NCBI GenBank assembly: GCA_964564695.1
Contig: CAZMCC010000002.1
Coordinates: 1-64,000 of the forward strand
Origin: CAZMCC01 sp964564695
GTDB taxonomy: Bacteria; Planctomycetota; Phycisphaerae; Phycisphaerales; UBA1924
DNA: 64,000 nt
Reading direction: 5' to 3'
A program made the position numbers and the translations under genes. Shown in pieces: positions 1-7,815 of the stretch (its first letter is position 1; each line of letters begins with the position of its first letter). A model generated the notes under the pieces. It was not told the origin of the DNA. It made no database searches and saw nothing but the letters and a program-made list of their open reading frames with translations.

Positions 1-1026
1 GAAGATCTCGTCTCCATCTACTTCATCCAGGGCGGCCAAGGCGGCCCGGTCTTGGGCGAGCTTGAGGGCTGAGGCGTCGACGGCGGCCCACTGGGGGCCG
101 TGCTGAGGGGCGTTGGCTTCGGCGATGCTGGCCCGCAGCTCGTTGAGGAGCGATTCGAAGGACGAGGTCGTGGCGTGAAGGCCGACCAGCGCGACGGTCG
201 GGGCGACCGAGCCGGCGAAGTCAAAGCCGCCGGCGCGGGCCGCGGCGATGGCGGCGGCGAACTCGGGTGTGTCGGAGGCGAGGGGCTGCCAGGTCGACGC
301 GCCGGCGTGCTGAGCGGCGATGCCCGCCCCGGCGAGGGCGGCCTTCGGGTCGGCGGCGCGGATGACGAGCACGACGCGCCCCTGGGGGACGAGCGTGACG
401 GCGGTGGCGACGTCGATGGGGCCGTTGGGGACGGTGAGGATCGGGCGAACGTCCGACGGGTGCGCGTCGGGAGGCGTGACGGCGATCGCGTCGGGCGACG
501 GCGGCGTCGGCGCGTTGAGGGGCGGAGTGACGGTGCGGTCGGTCGGGGGCGTGGGGTTGACCACGACCGTGCGCGAGGGCTGCGACGCGTTCCAGTCGAT
601 GAGGGCCGCGGCGGCGAAATAGACGCCCACGGCGGCGATACCGAGGCCGGCGGCGGCCGCGAGGCGCCGGGGCCAGGCGGTTTGCGCGAGGCGTTCGAGG
701 ACACCCGGGGTTTCCTCGACGGTCGTGGAGGAGCGGTATTGCGGGGCAGCGGCGGCGGGCGCGGACTCGGCGGCGGCGAGGGCGGCGAGCGCTTCGCTTT
801 GGGCGCGGTCGATGGCCGCGGCGACCAGACCGGCGGGCGCGGTTTCGGTGCGGGCCAGCGAGGTGAGGGCGGTGCGGTCGGTGCTGAGCTTGGCGACCAG
901 GCGGGCGACGGTGGGGTCGGCGAGCAGGGCGTCGCGGCGCTCGCGCGAAAGGGCATCGTCGTCACCCCCCCCGCCCTCAACGAGGGCGAGCAGTTCGAGC
1001 TCCGTGATGTCGCGGCGGGCGGTCAT
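1..1026 (-). CDS. membrane anti-sigma-factor-like protein, 3' end outside window
   Basis: Partial gene: 342 codons are visible and the frame is still open at base 1. Its ATG (1026-1024) overlaps the TGA of the sigma factor gene as ATGA, so the two are probably translationally coupled. The protein opens with an Ala/Leu-rich soluble domain (residues 1-100, starting MTARRDITELELL), has one membrane helix at about 122-143 (AAAGLGIAAVGVYFAAAAL), then a Pro/Thr-rich linker and an outer domain containing a hydrophobic strand (GRVVLVIRA). A cytoplasmic N-terminus, single helix and outer domain directly after an ECF sigma gene fit a cognate anti-sigma factor. There is no Cys in the visible part, hence no zinc-type anti-sigma motif; the role is inferred from context and topology. 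Confidence 0.7.
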   Translation of the reverse strand, partial: MTARRDITELELLALVEGGGGDDDALSRERRDALLADPTVARLVAKLSTDRTALTSLARTETAPAGLVAAAIDRAQSEALAALAAAESAPAAAAPQYRSSTTVEETPGVLERLAQTAWPRRLAAAAGLGIAAVGVYFAAAALIDWNASQPSRTVVVNPTPPTDRTVTPPLNAPTPPSPDAIAVTPPDAHPSDVRPILTVPNGPIDVATAVTLVPQGRVVLVIRAADPKAALAGAGIAAQHAGASTWQPLASDTPEFAAAIAAARAGGFDFAGSVAPTVALVGLHATTSSFESLLNELRASIAEANAPQHGPQWAAVDASALKLAQDRAALAALDEVDGDEIF

Positions 1027-1655
1027 GGGTGGGGAGGGGAGGACGGTCGCGGGTGTTCGATGTGCTCTCTCAGGGCGGCGCGGGCTCGGAAGATGCGGCT
1101 CTTGATGGTGCCCACCGGGACGCTCAGGGCACCGGCGATCTGGTCGTAGTCCAGCCCCTGCACGTCGCGGAGGATGAGAACGGCCCGGTGGTCAGGATCG
1201 AGTTCGGCGAGGGCACGGGAGACGATCGCCCGCTGCTCCTGGAGTTCGACGCCCGACGACCCCGGCAGTTCCCGCGCGGCTGGTGAATGCCCACCCCGCC
1301 CCTCCTCTCCCCTGCCAGAGCCCGAATTGGGGGGGTCGCCGGCGGGATCGAGGCGGGTGTGGCGGCGGTGCTTCTGGGACCGGAGGTAGGAGAGGCAGGT
1401 GTTCATCGCGATCCGGATCATCCAGGTGGTGAGCTGGCTCCGGCCGTCGTAGGTGGGGAGGTGCTGGATGATCTTGACGAGGGTGTCCTGGGTGAGGTCG
1501 GCGGCCGTGGTGCGGTCGGTGACCATGCGGACGCAGACGGCGTAGAGGCGGTCCTGGTGGGTGGTGAGCAGGAGCGAGAGCGCGGCGCGGTCGCCGGATT
1601 GGGCGCGGCGGAGGAGGGCGGCGTCGGGGTCGGGATGGGGGTCACTCAAGGTCAC
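1023..1655 (-). CDS. ECF-family RNA polymerase sigma factor
   Basis: Encodes about 210 residues with the two-domain layout of group IV sigma factors. Region 2 lies at about residues 25-90 (ADLTQDTLVKIIQHLPTYDG, then a conserved TTWMIRIAMNTCLSYLR-type helix) and binds the -10 element and core enzyme. A Gly/Pro-rich linker follows, then region 4 at about 145-195 (LDPDHRAVLILRDVQGLDY, IAGALSVPVGTIKSRIFRAR), a helix-turn-helix for the -35 element. The frame is open further upstream; GTG at 1655 (VTLSDPHPD) or TTG at 1649 are the likely starts because upstream residues are not sigma-like. It is followed by the anti-sigma-like gene with an ATGA overlap. Regulon unknown. Confidence 0.9.
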   Translation of the reverse strand: MTLSDPHPDPDAALLRRAQSGDRAALSLLLTTHQDRLYAVCVRMVTDRTTAADLTQDTLVKIIQHLPTYDGRSQLTTWMIRIAMNTCLSYLRSQKHRRHTRLDPAGDPPNSGSGRGEEGRGGHSPAARELPGSSGVELQEQRAIVSRALAELDPDHRAVLILRDVQGLDYDQIAGALSVPVGTIKSRIFRARAALREHIEHPRPSSPPHP

Positions 1656-1749
1656 GGGCGGGGCATGGTACAGGCTTGGTGAGGTTGAATTGGGTTTGGC
1701 GTGCGCTCCGCGCTCCCGTTCGGGACCCACGGCGTTAGAATTGACTGAG

Positions 1750-2058
1750 ATGATCCCGCTCATCAGCGAAAACTTGCCCGCGATCGCGGAGCTGTGCAAG
1801 CGACACCAAGTCAAGCGGCTGTTCCTCATCGGCTCCGCGGCGACTGGGAAGTTTGACCCAGCAACCAGCGACCTTGACTTCCTCGTGGTGTTCGAACCCC
1901 ATGAACCACTCGGGTGGGACGACGTGTACTTTCGCCTGCTGGCGGACTTGCAGACGATGTTTCAACGGGACGTTGACCTCATCGAGGCGAAGGTGTTGCG
2001 TAACCCGTACCTGATCGCGTCGATCAACCGCACCAAGAAGATGCTCTATGCGGCTTGA
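1750..2058 (+). CDS. mntA: MntA-like nucleotidyltransferase antitoxin
   Basis: A 102-residue minimal nucleotidyltransferase. It shows the family signature GSAATGKFDPATSDLDF near residues 26-42, that is GS followed after about 11 residues by D-x-D, then a third acidic position in RDVDLIE. In the HepT/MntA toxin-antitoxin family this enzyme adds AMP to a Tyr of the partner HepT and so blocks its RNase activity. The ATG at 1750 is preferred because homology begins at once (MIPLISENLPAIAELCKRH). The 3' end overlaps hepT by 11 bases, typical of the operon. Function is by family, not shown here. Confidence 0.88.
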   Translation: MIPLISENLPAIAELCKRHQVKRLFLIGSAATGKFDPATSDLDFLVVFEPHEPLGWDDVYFRLLADLQTMFQRDVDLIEAKVLRNPYLIASINRTKKMLYAA

Positions 2059-2431
2059 CGAGCGAGACCTCAAGCTGTTGTGGGACATGTACAACGCGGC
2101 CCAAGAGGCCTCGAGTTTCGTCGCGGGGGTGGGTTACGACGAGTACATGCAATCAACGCTTGTGCGTCGAGCTACCGAACGAACGATCGAGATCGTCGGC
2201 GAGGCGGCCAGGCGGGTTTCCGACGATGCACGCACGGCACTCCCTGAGGTCGCCTGGGGCGCCATCGTGGCGACGCGGCACATTCTGGCGCACGACTACG
2301 ACGACGTCGAGCACGAGAAAATCTGGCGAGCCGCGACCGTGCATGTGGTTCGCCTCGTTGAGCAGATCAAGCCGGTGCTGGACGCGAACGCGCCGCCACC
2401 GGAATCGCGTCAGGATCCCGGAGAGCCCTAA
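2048..2431 (+). CDS. hepT: HepT-like RNase toxin (HEPN/DUF86)
   Basis: A 127-residue all-helical protein with the HEPN RNase motif R-x4-H-x-Y (RHILAHDY, near residues 77-84), the site that cuts RNA and whose Tyr is AMPylated by MntA. The upstream helix with ERTIEIVGEAARRVS is the usual DUF86 dimer helix. It overlaps mntA by 11 bases and its stop is only 7 bases before the ATG of purB, so a toxin gene and an essential purine gene probably share a transcript. The last dozen residues (PPPESRQDPGEP) look like an unstructured tail. Confidence 0.9.
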   Translation: MRLDERDLKLLWDMYNAAQEASSFVAGVGYDEYMQSTLVRRATERTIEIVGEAARRVSDDARTALPEVAWGAIVATRHILAHDYDDVEHEKIWRAATVHVVRLVEQIKPVLDANAPPPESRQDPGEP

Positions 2432-2438
2432 GTTGACC

Positions 2439-4088
2439 ATGCCCAGCAAGTACGACACCTACACCAGCCCCCTTGCCGAGCGGAACGCGAGCAAGGAGAT
2501 GCTGCGGCTGTGGTCGCCCCGCCACAAGTTCAACACGTGGCGGCGGATCTGGCTGGCGGTGGCGCAGGCGCAGCACGAGCTGGGGCTGCCGGTGAGCAAG
2601 GAGCAGGTGGAGGAGCTGCGGGCGGTGGTGGAGCGGCCGGGGGGGATTACGGATGCCGAGATGGCGGCCGCGGAGAAGTACGAGCGCGAGCTGCGGCACG
2701 ACGTGATGGCGCACGTACACGCGCTGGGGGACTCGTGCCCGAAGGCGAAGGGGATCATCCATCTGGGGATGACGAGTCAGGATGTGGTGTGCAATGCGGA
2801 CTGGGTCATCATGTGCCAGGCCGGGTACATCATCTATCCAAAGATTACTCGCATCTGCCTCGCGCTCGGAGTGTTTGCGGAGACCCACAAGTCGCTGCCC
2901 ACGCTTGCGTTTACGCACTACCAACCTGCGCAGCCAACGACGGTCGGTCGGCGCGGCGCCGGGTGGGCATATGAGCTCAGGCTTGTCGAATCGCAGTATT
3001 CTGACGTCGTTCCGCCGCTGCGGGGCCTGAAGGGCGCCACGGGCACGCAGGCCTCGTTCCTCGCCCTGTGCGATGGCGACATCGACAAGGTCGATGAGCT
3101 GGAGGCCCGGTTCGTCGGCGCCATGAACGTGGCGATCGGCGGGCGACCTTCCCATCCACTGGATGAGGAGTCGTTGGAGCACGAGCGCCAGGCGTGGTTG
3201 AGCAGGGCGGAAACAAAGGCCTATTCCGACTATGTGAAGCGGATCCGCCCCGACCTCGGCGTCGATGGAATCCGGCGCGAGCGCATTCGGCTTGGAAAGG
3301 CGCTCACGCACCGCCTGACCGGCCAGACGTACCCGCGCGTCATCGACGCAACCAAGCTGTCGCAGCTCGCATCCGTTGCCGCGGTCCTCCATAAAATTGC
3401 CACCGACATCCGCCTGCTCTGCAACCGCAAGGAGATCGACGAGCCGTTTGAGGACAAGCAGATTGGGTCGAGCGCGATGCCGTACAAGCGGAACCCGATG
3501 CGGTGCGAGCGGATCTGCGGGTTGTCGCGGTTCGTGATGAATCTCGTGGGGAACGCGTACGACACGGCCGCGACGCAGTGGCTCGAGCGGACGCTCGACG
3601 ATTCGTCGAACCGGCGGCTGAGTTTGCCGGAGGCGTTCCTCGCCCTCGACGGGGCGCTGGATCTGATGCACAACGTCGCGAGCGGGCTGATCGTGCACGA
3701 GGCGATGGTGCGGAAGAACCTGATGGCCGAGCTGCCGTTCATGGCGACCGAGAACATCCTGATGGCGTGCGTGAAGCTCGGCGGGGATCGGCAGGAGTAT
3801 CACGAGCTGATCCGGGTGCACGCGCAGATCGCGGGGATGCGGGTGAAGGACGAGGGGGGCGAGAACGACCTGCTCGACCGACTCAAGGCCGACAAGATGT
3901 TCCAGGGCAAGGCCCGCGGCGGGCCGCTCGCCGGCGAGCTCGACTGGGACGGCGTGATGGACCCGATGAAGTACGTCGGTCGGAGCGTGGAGCAGACGGA
4001 GCGGTTCATCAGCGAGGTGGTGGAGCCGCTCAAGCAGCAGTATGGGGAGGCGATTGCGAAGCTGGGGGAGAGCGGGCCGCGGGTGTGA
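2439..4088 (+). CDS. purB: adenylosuccinate lyase
   Basis: Cleaves adenylosuccinate to AMP and SAICAR to AICAR, both with release of fumarate, in purine synthesis. The 549-residue protein has THYQPAQPT with the catalytic His near 160, and the superfamily signature GSSAMPYKRNPM at about 343-354 with the catalytic Ser. Sequence around ATENI and GGDRQEYHELIR resembles the long, human-like PurB type. Compared with that type there are roughly 50 extra residues between GTQASF and LTGQTY (about 226-283). The stretch from about 2830 to 3460 also uses codons differently from both flanks. ATG at 2439 is chosen because homology starts directly after it. Likely cotranscribed with mntA/hepT. Confidence 0.95.
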   Translation: MPSKYDTYTSPLAERNASKEMLRLWSPRHKFNTWRRIWLAVAQAQHELGLPVSKEQVEELRAVVERPGGITDAEMAAAEKYERELRHDVMAHVHALGDSCPKAKGIIHLGMTSQDVVCNADWVIMCQAGYIIYPKITRICLALGVFAETHKSLPTLAFTHYQPAQPTTVGRRGAGWAYELRLVESQYSDVVPPLRGLKGATGTQASFLALCDGDIDKVDELEARFVGAMNVAIGGRPSHPLDEESLEHERQAWLSRAETKAYSDYVKRIRPDLGVDGIRRERIRLGKALTHRLTGQTYPRVIDATKLSQLASVAAVLHKIATDIRLLCNRKEIDEPFEDKQIGSSAMPYKRNPMRCERICGLSRFVMNLVGNAYDTAATQWLERTLDDSSNRRLSLPEAFLALDGALDLMHNVASGLIVHEAMVRKNLMAELPFMATENILMACVKLGGDRQEYHELIRVHAQIAGMRVKDEGGENDLLDRLKADKMFQGKARGGPLAGELDWDGVMDPMKYVGRSVEQTERFISEVVEPLKQQYGEAIAKLGESGPRV

Positions 4089-4106
4089 GGGCGGGGTGGC
4101 GAAGGA

Positions 4107-4697
4107 GTGAGGCGAAACGTGCTCGCGCTGGTCGTCCTGGGCGTGTGGCTGCTTGCGGCGCTGGCGATCAGCGCGACGGGTGTGCTGCGGGCGCTTCCGG
4201 GGCCAGGGGTGCAGGTGGTCATCGTCGTGGTGACTGTGGTGATGCTGCTGTGTGTGCGCCGGGTGACGCCGCTGCGCCGTGCAGTCGAGCGCGTGCCGTC
4301 GAGCGTGCTGGTGGGGATTCATCTGACGCGGTTCGTCGGCGTGCTGTTCCTCGTGATGGCGAACTGGGGGAGGCTGCCCGACGAGTGGGCGCGGCCGGCG
4401 GGGATCGGGGACACGATCGTCGCGTCACTGGCGCTGGTGCTGCTGGCGAGCGGCGCGGTGCGGTTGCGCCCGTGGCTGGTCGCGTGGAACGTGGTAGGGC
4501 TCGTCGACATCCTGCTGGTGGTCGCCTCGGCCGTGCGGATGAACATCGTGCAGCCGGGGAGCCTGCGTGAGCTGGCGAGCCTGCCGCTGGCGATGCTGCC
4601 GACGTTCCTGGTGCCGCTGATCATCGGGACGCACGTGATTATGCTGTCGCGGAGCGTGGGGGGGATGGGTGGGTGGGGGGCGAAGGAGAGCGCGTGA
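4107..4697 (+). CDS. hypothetical multi-pass membrane protein
   Basis: A 196-residue protein with about six hydrophobic helices (first at 4-24, VLALVVLGVWLLAALAISA; others near 35-52, 68-88, 102-120, 125-143, 160-182). No catalytic motif or known family was recognised. GTG at 4107 starts it; GTG at 4119 is an alternative. It begins 18 bases after purB and its stop overlaps the GTG of coaD (GTGA), so it is probably part of a purB-coaD transcript. Function unknown. Confidence 0.7.
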   Translation: MRRNVLALVVLGVWLLAALAISATGVLRALPGPGVQVVIVVVTVVMLLCVRRVTPLRRAVERVPSSVLVGIHLTRFVGVLFLVMANWGRLPDEWARPAGIGDTIVASLALVLLASGAVRLRPWLVAWNVVGLVDILLVVASAVRMNIVQPGSLRELASLPLAMLPTFLVPLIIGTHVIMLSRSVGGMGGWGAKESA

Positions 4698-5197
4698 GCA
4701 ACCCGTCGAGCGGCTTGTGTGTGTACGCGGGGTCGTTCGACCCGCCGACGCTCGGGCACGCGTGGATGATCCGCGAGGGGGCGGCGTTGTTCGAGCGGCT
4801 GATCGTGGCCGTGGGCGTGAATCCGGAGAAGAAGACGGCGTATCCGCTCGAGAAGCGGATGTCGTGGCTCCGCGAGATCACGAAGGGGCACGCGAACGTG
4901 GAGGTGACGCAGTTCGGGAAGCTGTACCTGGCGGAATTCGCGTCGCAGGTGGGGGCGAGGTTCATCCTCCGTGGGATTCGCAACGCCGCGGACTTCGGGT
5001 ATGAGCAGACGATGCGCCACGTGAACGCGGATCTGCGGCCGGGGCTGACGACGGTGTTCCTGATGCCGCCGAGGGAGTATGCGGAGGTGAGCTCGAGCCT
5101 GGTGCGTGGGCTCATCGGGCCGGAGGGGTGGAAGGCGGTGGTGTCGCGGTACGTGCCCGAGTGCGTGTTCAACGAACTGAGTGCGGCCCATGCGTAA
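4694..5197 (+). CDS. coaD: phosphopantetheine adenylyltransferase
   Basis: Catalyses the fourth step of coenzyme A synthesis, transferring AMP from ATP to 4'-phosphopantetheine. The 167-residue length is normal. Family marks are YAGSFDPPTLGH at the N-terminus (nucleotidyltransferase TxGH motif), FILRGIRNAADFGYE, and the C-terminal EVSSSLVRGL that matches the usual ISST-VRE block. GTG at 4694 is chosen because it overlaps the preceding stop and sits after a GGAGAG ribosome-binding site. The downstream HD gene overlaps its 3' end. Confidence 0.95.
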   Translation: MSNPSSGLCVYAGSFDPPTLGHAWMIREGAALFERLIVAVGVNPEKKTAYPLEKRMSWLREITKGHANVEVTQFGKLYLAEFASQVGARFILRGIRNAADFGYEQTMRHVNADLRPGLTTVFLMPPREYAEVSSSLVRGLIGPEGWKAVVSRYVPECVFNELSAAHA

Positions 5198-5816
5198 GCG
5201 GTGGATGGAGTTGTGCTGGCAGATCGCGGGTGGAAAGCCGGAGTCGGTCGCGTCGGGGCTATTTGATGAACTCCAGCGGTCGTATTCGACGCCGGCTCCG
5301 CGGGCGTACCACTCGCTCGTGCATATCGCCGACTGCCTGCGCGTGTTCGACGGCGTGCGGGGGCTTGCGAACGACGCGGACGGCGTCGAATGGGCCCTGT
5401 GGCTGCACGACTGCGTTTACGACGCGACGCGCAAGGACAACGAGGCGCGGAGTGCGGACGTGTCGACGCGGATGCTCGGGGAGCTGACGGCGGGGACGGA
5501 TTTCGCGGACGCCGCGGCGGCGATGATCATGGCGACGCGCCACACGGGCGAGGCGCTCGTTGGCGACGCGGCGCTGGTGGCGGACGTGGACATGAGCATC
5601 CTCGCGAGCGCGCCGGCGGCGTATCGGCGGTATGCCGAGGCCGTGCGGGCGGAGTATTCGTTCGTTCCCGAGGCGGACTTTCGCAAGGGGCGGGGGGCGT
5701 TCCTGGCAACGCTCCTGGCGCGGCCGGTGATCTATCACCGGGCGGAGCTGCGGGGGCTGTTTGAGGACGCGGCGAGGCGGAACATTGCGGAGGAGATGGG
5801 CGCCTTGCGGGCCTAG
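5181..5816 (+). CDS. HD-superfamily metal-dependent phosphohydrolase
   Basis: A 211-residue protein with the layout of the predicted HD hydrolases that follow coaD-like genes: RAYHSLVHI (first His), WLHDCVYDA (the HD pair), ATRHTGEA (third His) and DVDMSIL (distal Asp). These would bind one or two metal ions and hydrolyse a phosphate ester; the substrate is unknown. GTG at 5181 overlaps coaD by 17 bases; ATG at 5190 also fits. Its 3' end overlaps the convergent nucleotidyltransferase gene by 4 bases. Confidence 0.75.
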   Translation: MRPMRKRWMELCWQIAGGKPESVASGLFDELQRSYSTPAPRAYHSLVHIADCLRVFDGVRGLANDADGVEWALWLHDCVYDATRKDNEARSADVSTRMLGELTAGTDFADAAAAMIMATRHTGEALVGDAALVADVDMSILASAPAAYRRYAEAVRAEYSFVPEADFRKGRGAFLATLLARPVIYHRAELRGLFEDAARRNIAEEMGALRA

Positions 5817-6286
5817 AGCCGGCCTTGCTCGCGCAGGTACTCGCGGAAGGCGAGGAGTCGTGGCAGGGATTCGCGGTCTTTCACGCGGTTGGCGGCGCGC
5901 TTGCTCGCGATGATGTCGTCGATGTGACAAACCGGAAATCCATCAACGTCGGTTCGGCGCTTCCACGCGTCGTCGAACCGTTCGATCCCGTCTGGCGCGA
6001 AGATCAGGTCGAGGTCGAACGGGCCGTTCTTGAGCTGGATGAAGTCCTTGCCGCGGCGAATATCGGCCTGTTGCTCGGGGGAGAGGTCAAAGCCAAGCGA
6101 GGTGATCGCCCGCACGAGCCGCTCGGTATTGTCGCCCACGCGATCGCACAGCAGGTCGGCGTCCTGGGTCGTGTCGGGGAAGCCAAGCAGGATCGCGCCC
6201 GACTTGCCCAGAAAGAGATACCGGGCCTCTTCGCGGGCAAAGGCGTCGCGGACTTCCTGCGCCTGCTTGTAGTCAAACGCGGGCAT
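5813..6286 (-). CDS. nucleotidyltransferase-fold protein (AbiEii/DUF6036-like)
   Basis: A 157-residue protein. The N-terminal YLFLGKSGAILLGFPDTTQD with following ADLL resembles the G-(S/G)...T-x-D-x-D core of nucleotidyltransferases found in toxin-antitoxin and abortive-infection systems, and later FDLDLIF supplies another acidic pair. The end (VKDRESLPRLLAFREYL) is the usual helical tail in which the chain is matched to a residence list of such proteins. It overlaps the preceding 88-residue gene by 14 bases, suggesting a two-gene operon. The exact family is uncertain and the toxin or antitoxin role is inferred. Confidence 0.65.
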   Translation of the reverse strand: MPAFDYKQAQEVRDAFAREEARYLFLGKSGAILLGFPDTTQDADLLCDRVGDNTERLVRAITSLGFDLSPEQQADIRRGKDFIQLKNGPFDLDLIFAPDGIERFDDAWKRRTDVDGFPVCHIDDIIASKRAANRVKDRESLPRLLAFREYLREQGRL

Positions 6287-6539
6287 AGCCGAGCCATTCC
6301 GGGAGTTCGCGCTCGCACCAGCGCCGGTACTCGGCCATTGACTCGAAGGAGCGGTATTTCACATCGTCGAGTACGGGGCGGTAGGTCTTAATGAACGCAT
6401 AGCGCATCCGCGTAGGGAGCGGCCTGCGGGCAGCGGCGTCGAACTCGTCGCGCCACTCACGGGGGATAGATCCCCCGAATCCTTCCGACGCAACCCGGGG
6501 CGGGTGCTCGTTGAGCATGCGGTATGGTAGAAGGGCCAT
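6273..6539 (-). CDS. small hypothetical protein paired with nucleotidyltransferase
   Basis: An 88-residue soluble protein starting at ATG 6539, rich in Arg and aromatic residues (MRYAFIKTYRPVLDDVKYRS, YRRWCERELPEWL). No family recognised. It is upstream of and overlaps the nucleotidyltransferase-fold gene, so the two are probably expressed together, like the two halves of a toxin-antitoxin module. It lies divergently from the Nif3-like gene, with about 50 bases between the starts. Confidence 0.6.
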   Translation of the reverse strand: MALLPYRMLNEHPPRVASEGFGGSIPREWRDEFDAAARRPLPTRMRYAFIKTYRPVLDDVKYRSFESMAEYRRWCERELPEWLGYARV

Positions 6540-6588
6540 CCGCGCGGCGCGGTTGGCGGTGATGCTGCCGATCTCTTAGAGTCGCTCC

Positions 6589-7773
6589 ATGGAACGACCG
6601 GGATCCGCCGCGCTCACCGTCAACGACCTCTCGCTCGCGATGGAGCGGATCGCGCCGGTGGGCGGGGCCGAGGCGTGGGACAACGTCGGGCTCATCCTCG
6701 GGAGCGCGGACGCGGCCCTGGGGGCCGGGCCGATCGTGCTCACGATCGATCTCACCGAAGCGGTTGTCGCGGACGCGCTCGCCAGGAACGCGGCCGCGAT
6801 CGTGAGCTATCACCCGCCGATCTTCGATGGGCTCAAGCGGCTCACCGGGGACTCGGCGCGGGGGCGGGCGCTGCTGGCGTGTGCGGCCCGGGGGGTGGCG
6901 GTGTATTCGCCGCACACGGCGCTCGACAGCGCGATCGGTGGGATGACGGACTGGCTCGCCGACGGGCTGCTCGATCGCACGGGGGAGGCGAAGGCGGATC
7001 GGCGGGCGCTGATGCCGGGGGCGGCGGGGCCGGACGAGTGTCAGGTGAAGATCGTGACGTTTGTGCCGCGGGAGGCGGTGGAGGCGGTGCGGAACGCGCT
7101 GGCGACGGCGGGTGCGGGGATCATCGGGCAGTACGAGGTGTGCTCGTTTGCGATGGAGGGGACGGGGACGTTCCTGGGCAAGCCGGGGACGAACCCGGCG
7201 GTGGGGAAGGCCGGGCGGCTGGAGCAGGTGGCGGAGGTGCGGCTGGAGATGATCTGTGCGCGGCGTGCGATGCCGGGGGCGCTCGCGACGCTGAAGCAGT
7301 TTCATCCGTATGAGCAGGCCGCGGTGGACGTGTACGGGCTCGAGGCACGGCCGGAGCGTGCGTCGGGCGCGGGACGGCGGGTGATGCTCGATCAGCCGGT
7401 GGCGCTGGCGACGCTTGTCGAGCGGCTGCGGTCGCACCTGAAGGTGGGGCCGGGGGTCGTGCAGGTCGGGCGCGCGGTGAGCGGGGTGTTCGCGAACGTC
7501 GTGTCGCGCATCGGCGTGTGCCCGGGCGCGGGCGGGTCGCTCGCGCCGGTGGCGATGCGGGACGGGTGCGAGCTGTTCGTGACGGGGGAGATGAAGCACC
7601 ACGAGGTGCTCGCGTGCGTCGAGGGCGGGATGAGCGTGCTGCTCGCGGGGCACACGAATACGGAGCGCGGGTATCTGCCGGTGCTGGCGGAGCGGTTGGC
7701 GGGGGAGATGGGGATCGGGCAGGAGCGGGTGGTTGTGAGCGCGGCGGATCGGTCGCCGCTTGATGTGGCGTGA
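6589..7773 (+). CDS. Nif3-like dinuclear metal-centre protein
   Basis: A 394-residue member of the NIF3/YbgI family, which forms hexamers with two metals per subunit; the cellular function is not firmly known. Seen: AWDNVGLILGS near residue 25, the metal ligands in VSYHPPIF and YSPHTALD, and the C-terminal ligand block TGEMKHHEVL followed by AGHTNTERGYL. A middle domain (about 145-250, CQVKIVTFVP... FHPYEQAAVDVY) is the PII/CutA-like insert seen in long members of the family. ATG at 6589 gives the normal start. Confidence 0.9.
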   Translation: MERPGSAALTVNDLSLAMERIAPVGGAEAWDNVGLILGSADAALGAGPIVLTIDLTEAVVADALARNAAAIVSYHPPIFDGLKRLTGDSARGRALLACAARGVAVYSPHTALDSAIGGMTDWLADGLLDRTGEAKADRRALMPGAAGPDECQVKIVTFVPREAVEAVRNALATAGAGIIGQYEVCSFAMEGTGTFLGKPGTNPAVGKAGRLEQVAEVRLEMICARRAMPGALATLKQFHPYEQAAVDVYGLEARPERASGAGRRVMLDQPVALATLVERLRSHLKVGPGVVQVGRAVSGVFANVVSRIGVCPGAGGSLAPVAMRDGCELFVTGEMKHHEVLACVEGGMSVLLAGHTNTERGYLPVLAERLAGEMGIGQERVVVSAADRSPLDVA

Positions 7774-7782
7774 CGCGCGAAA

Positions 7783-7804
7783 CTCCACTCGCTTGCGCCC
7801 GCGG
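7783..7804 (-). repeat. dispersed GCAAGCGAGTGGAG element, copy 1
   Basis: On the minus strand reads GCGGGCGCAAGCGAGTGGAG, one of six related copies in the window (others at 17451, 19747, 61403, 61844, 61931). It lies between the convergent Nif3-like and DegT genes. Confidence 0.7.
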
Positions 7805-7815
7805 TCATATCGCGG

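Noticed and set aside
100..1149. A 349-residue plus-strand open frame opposite the anti-sigma and sigma genes.
   Set aside because: Its product is Gly/Arg/Asp low-complexity with no motif, while the minus strand encodes a recognisable sigma factor and a membrane protein.
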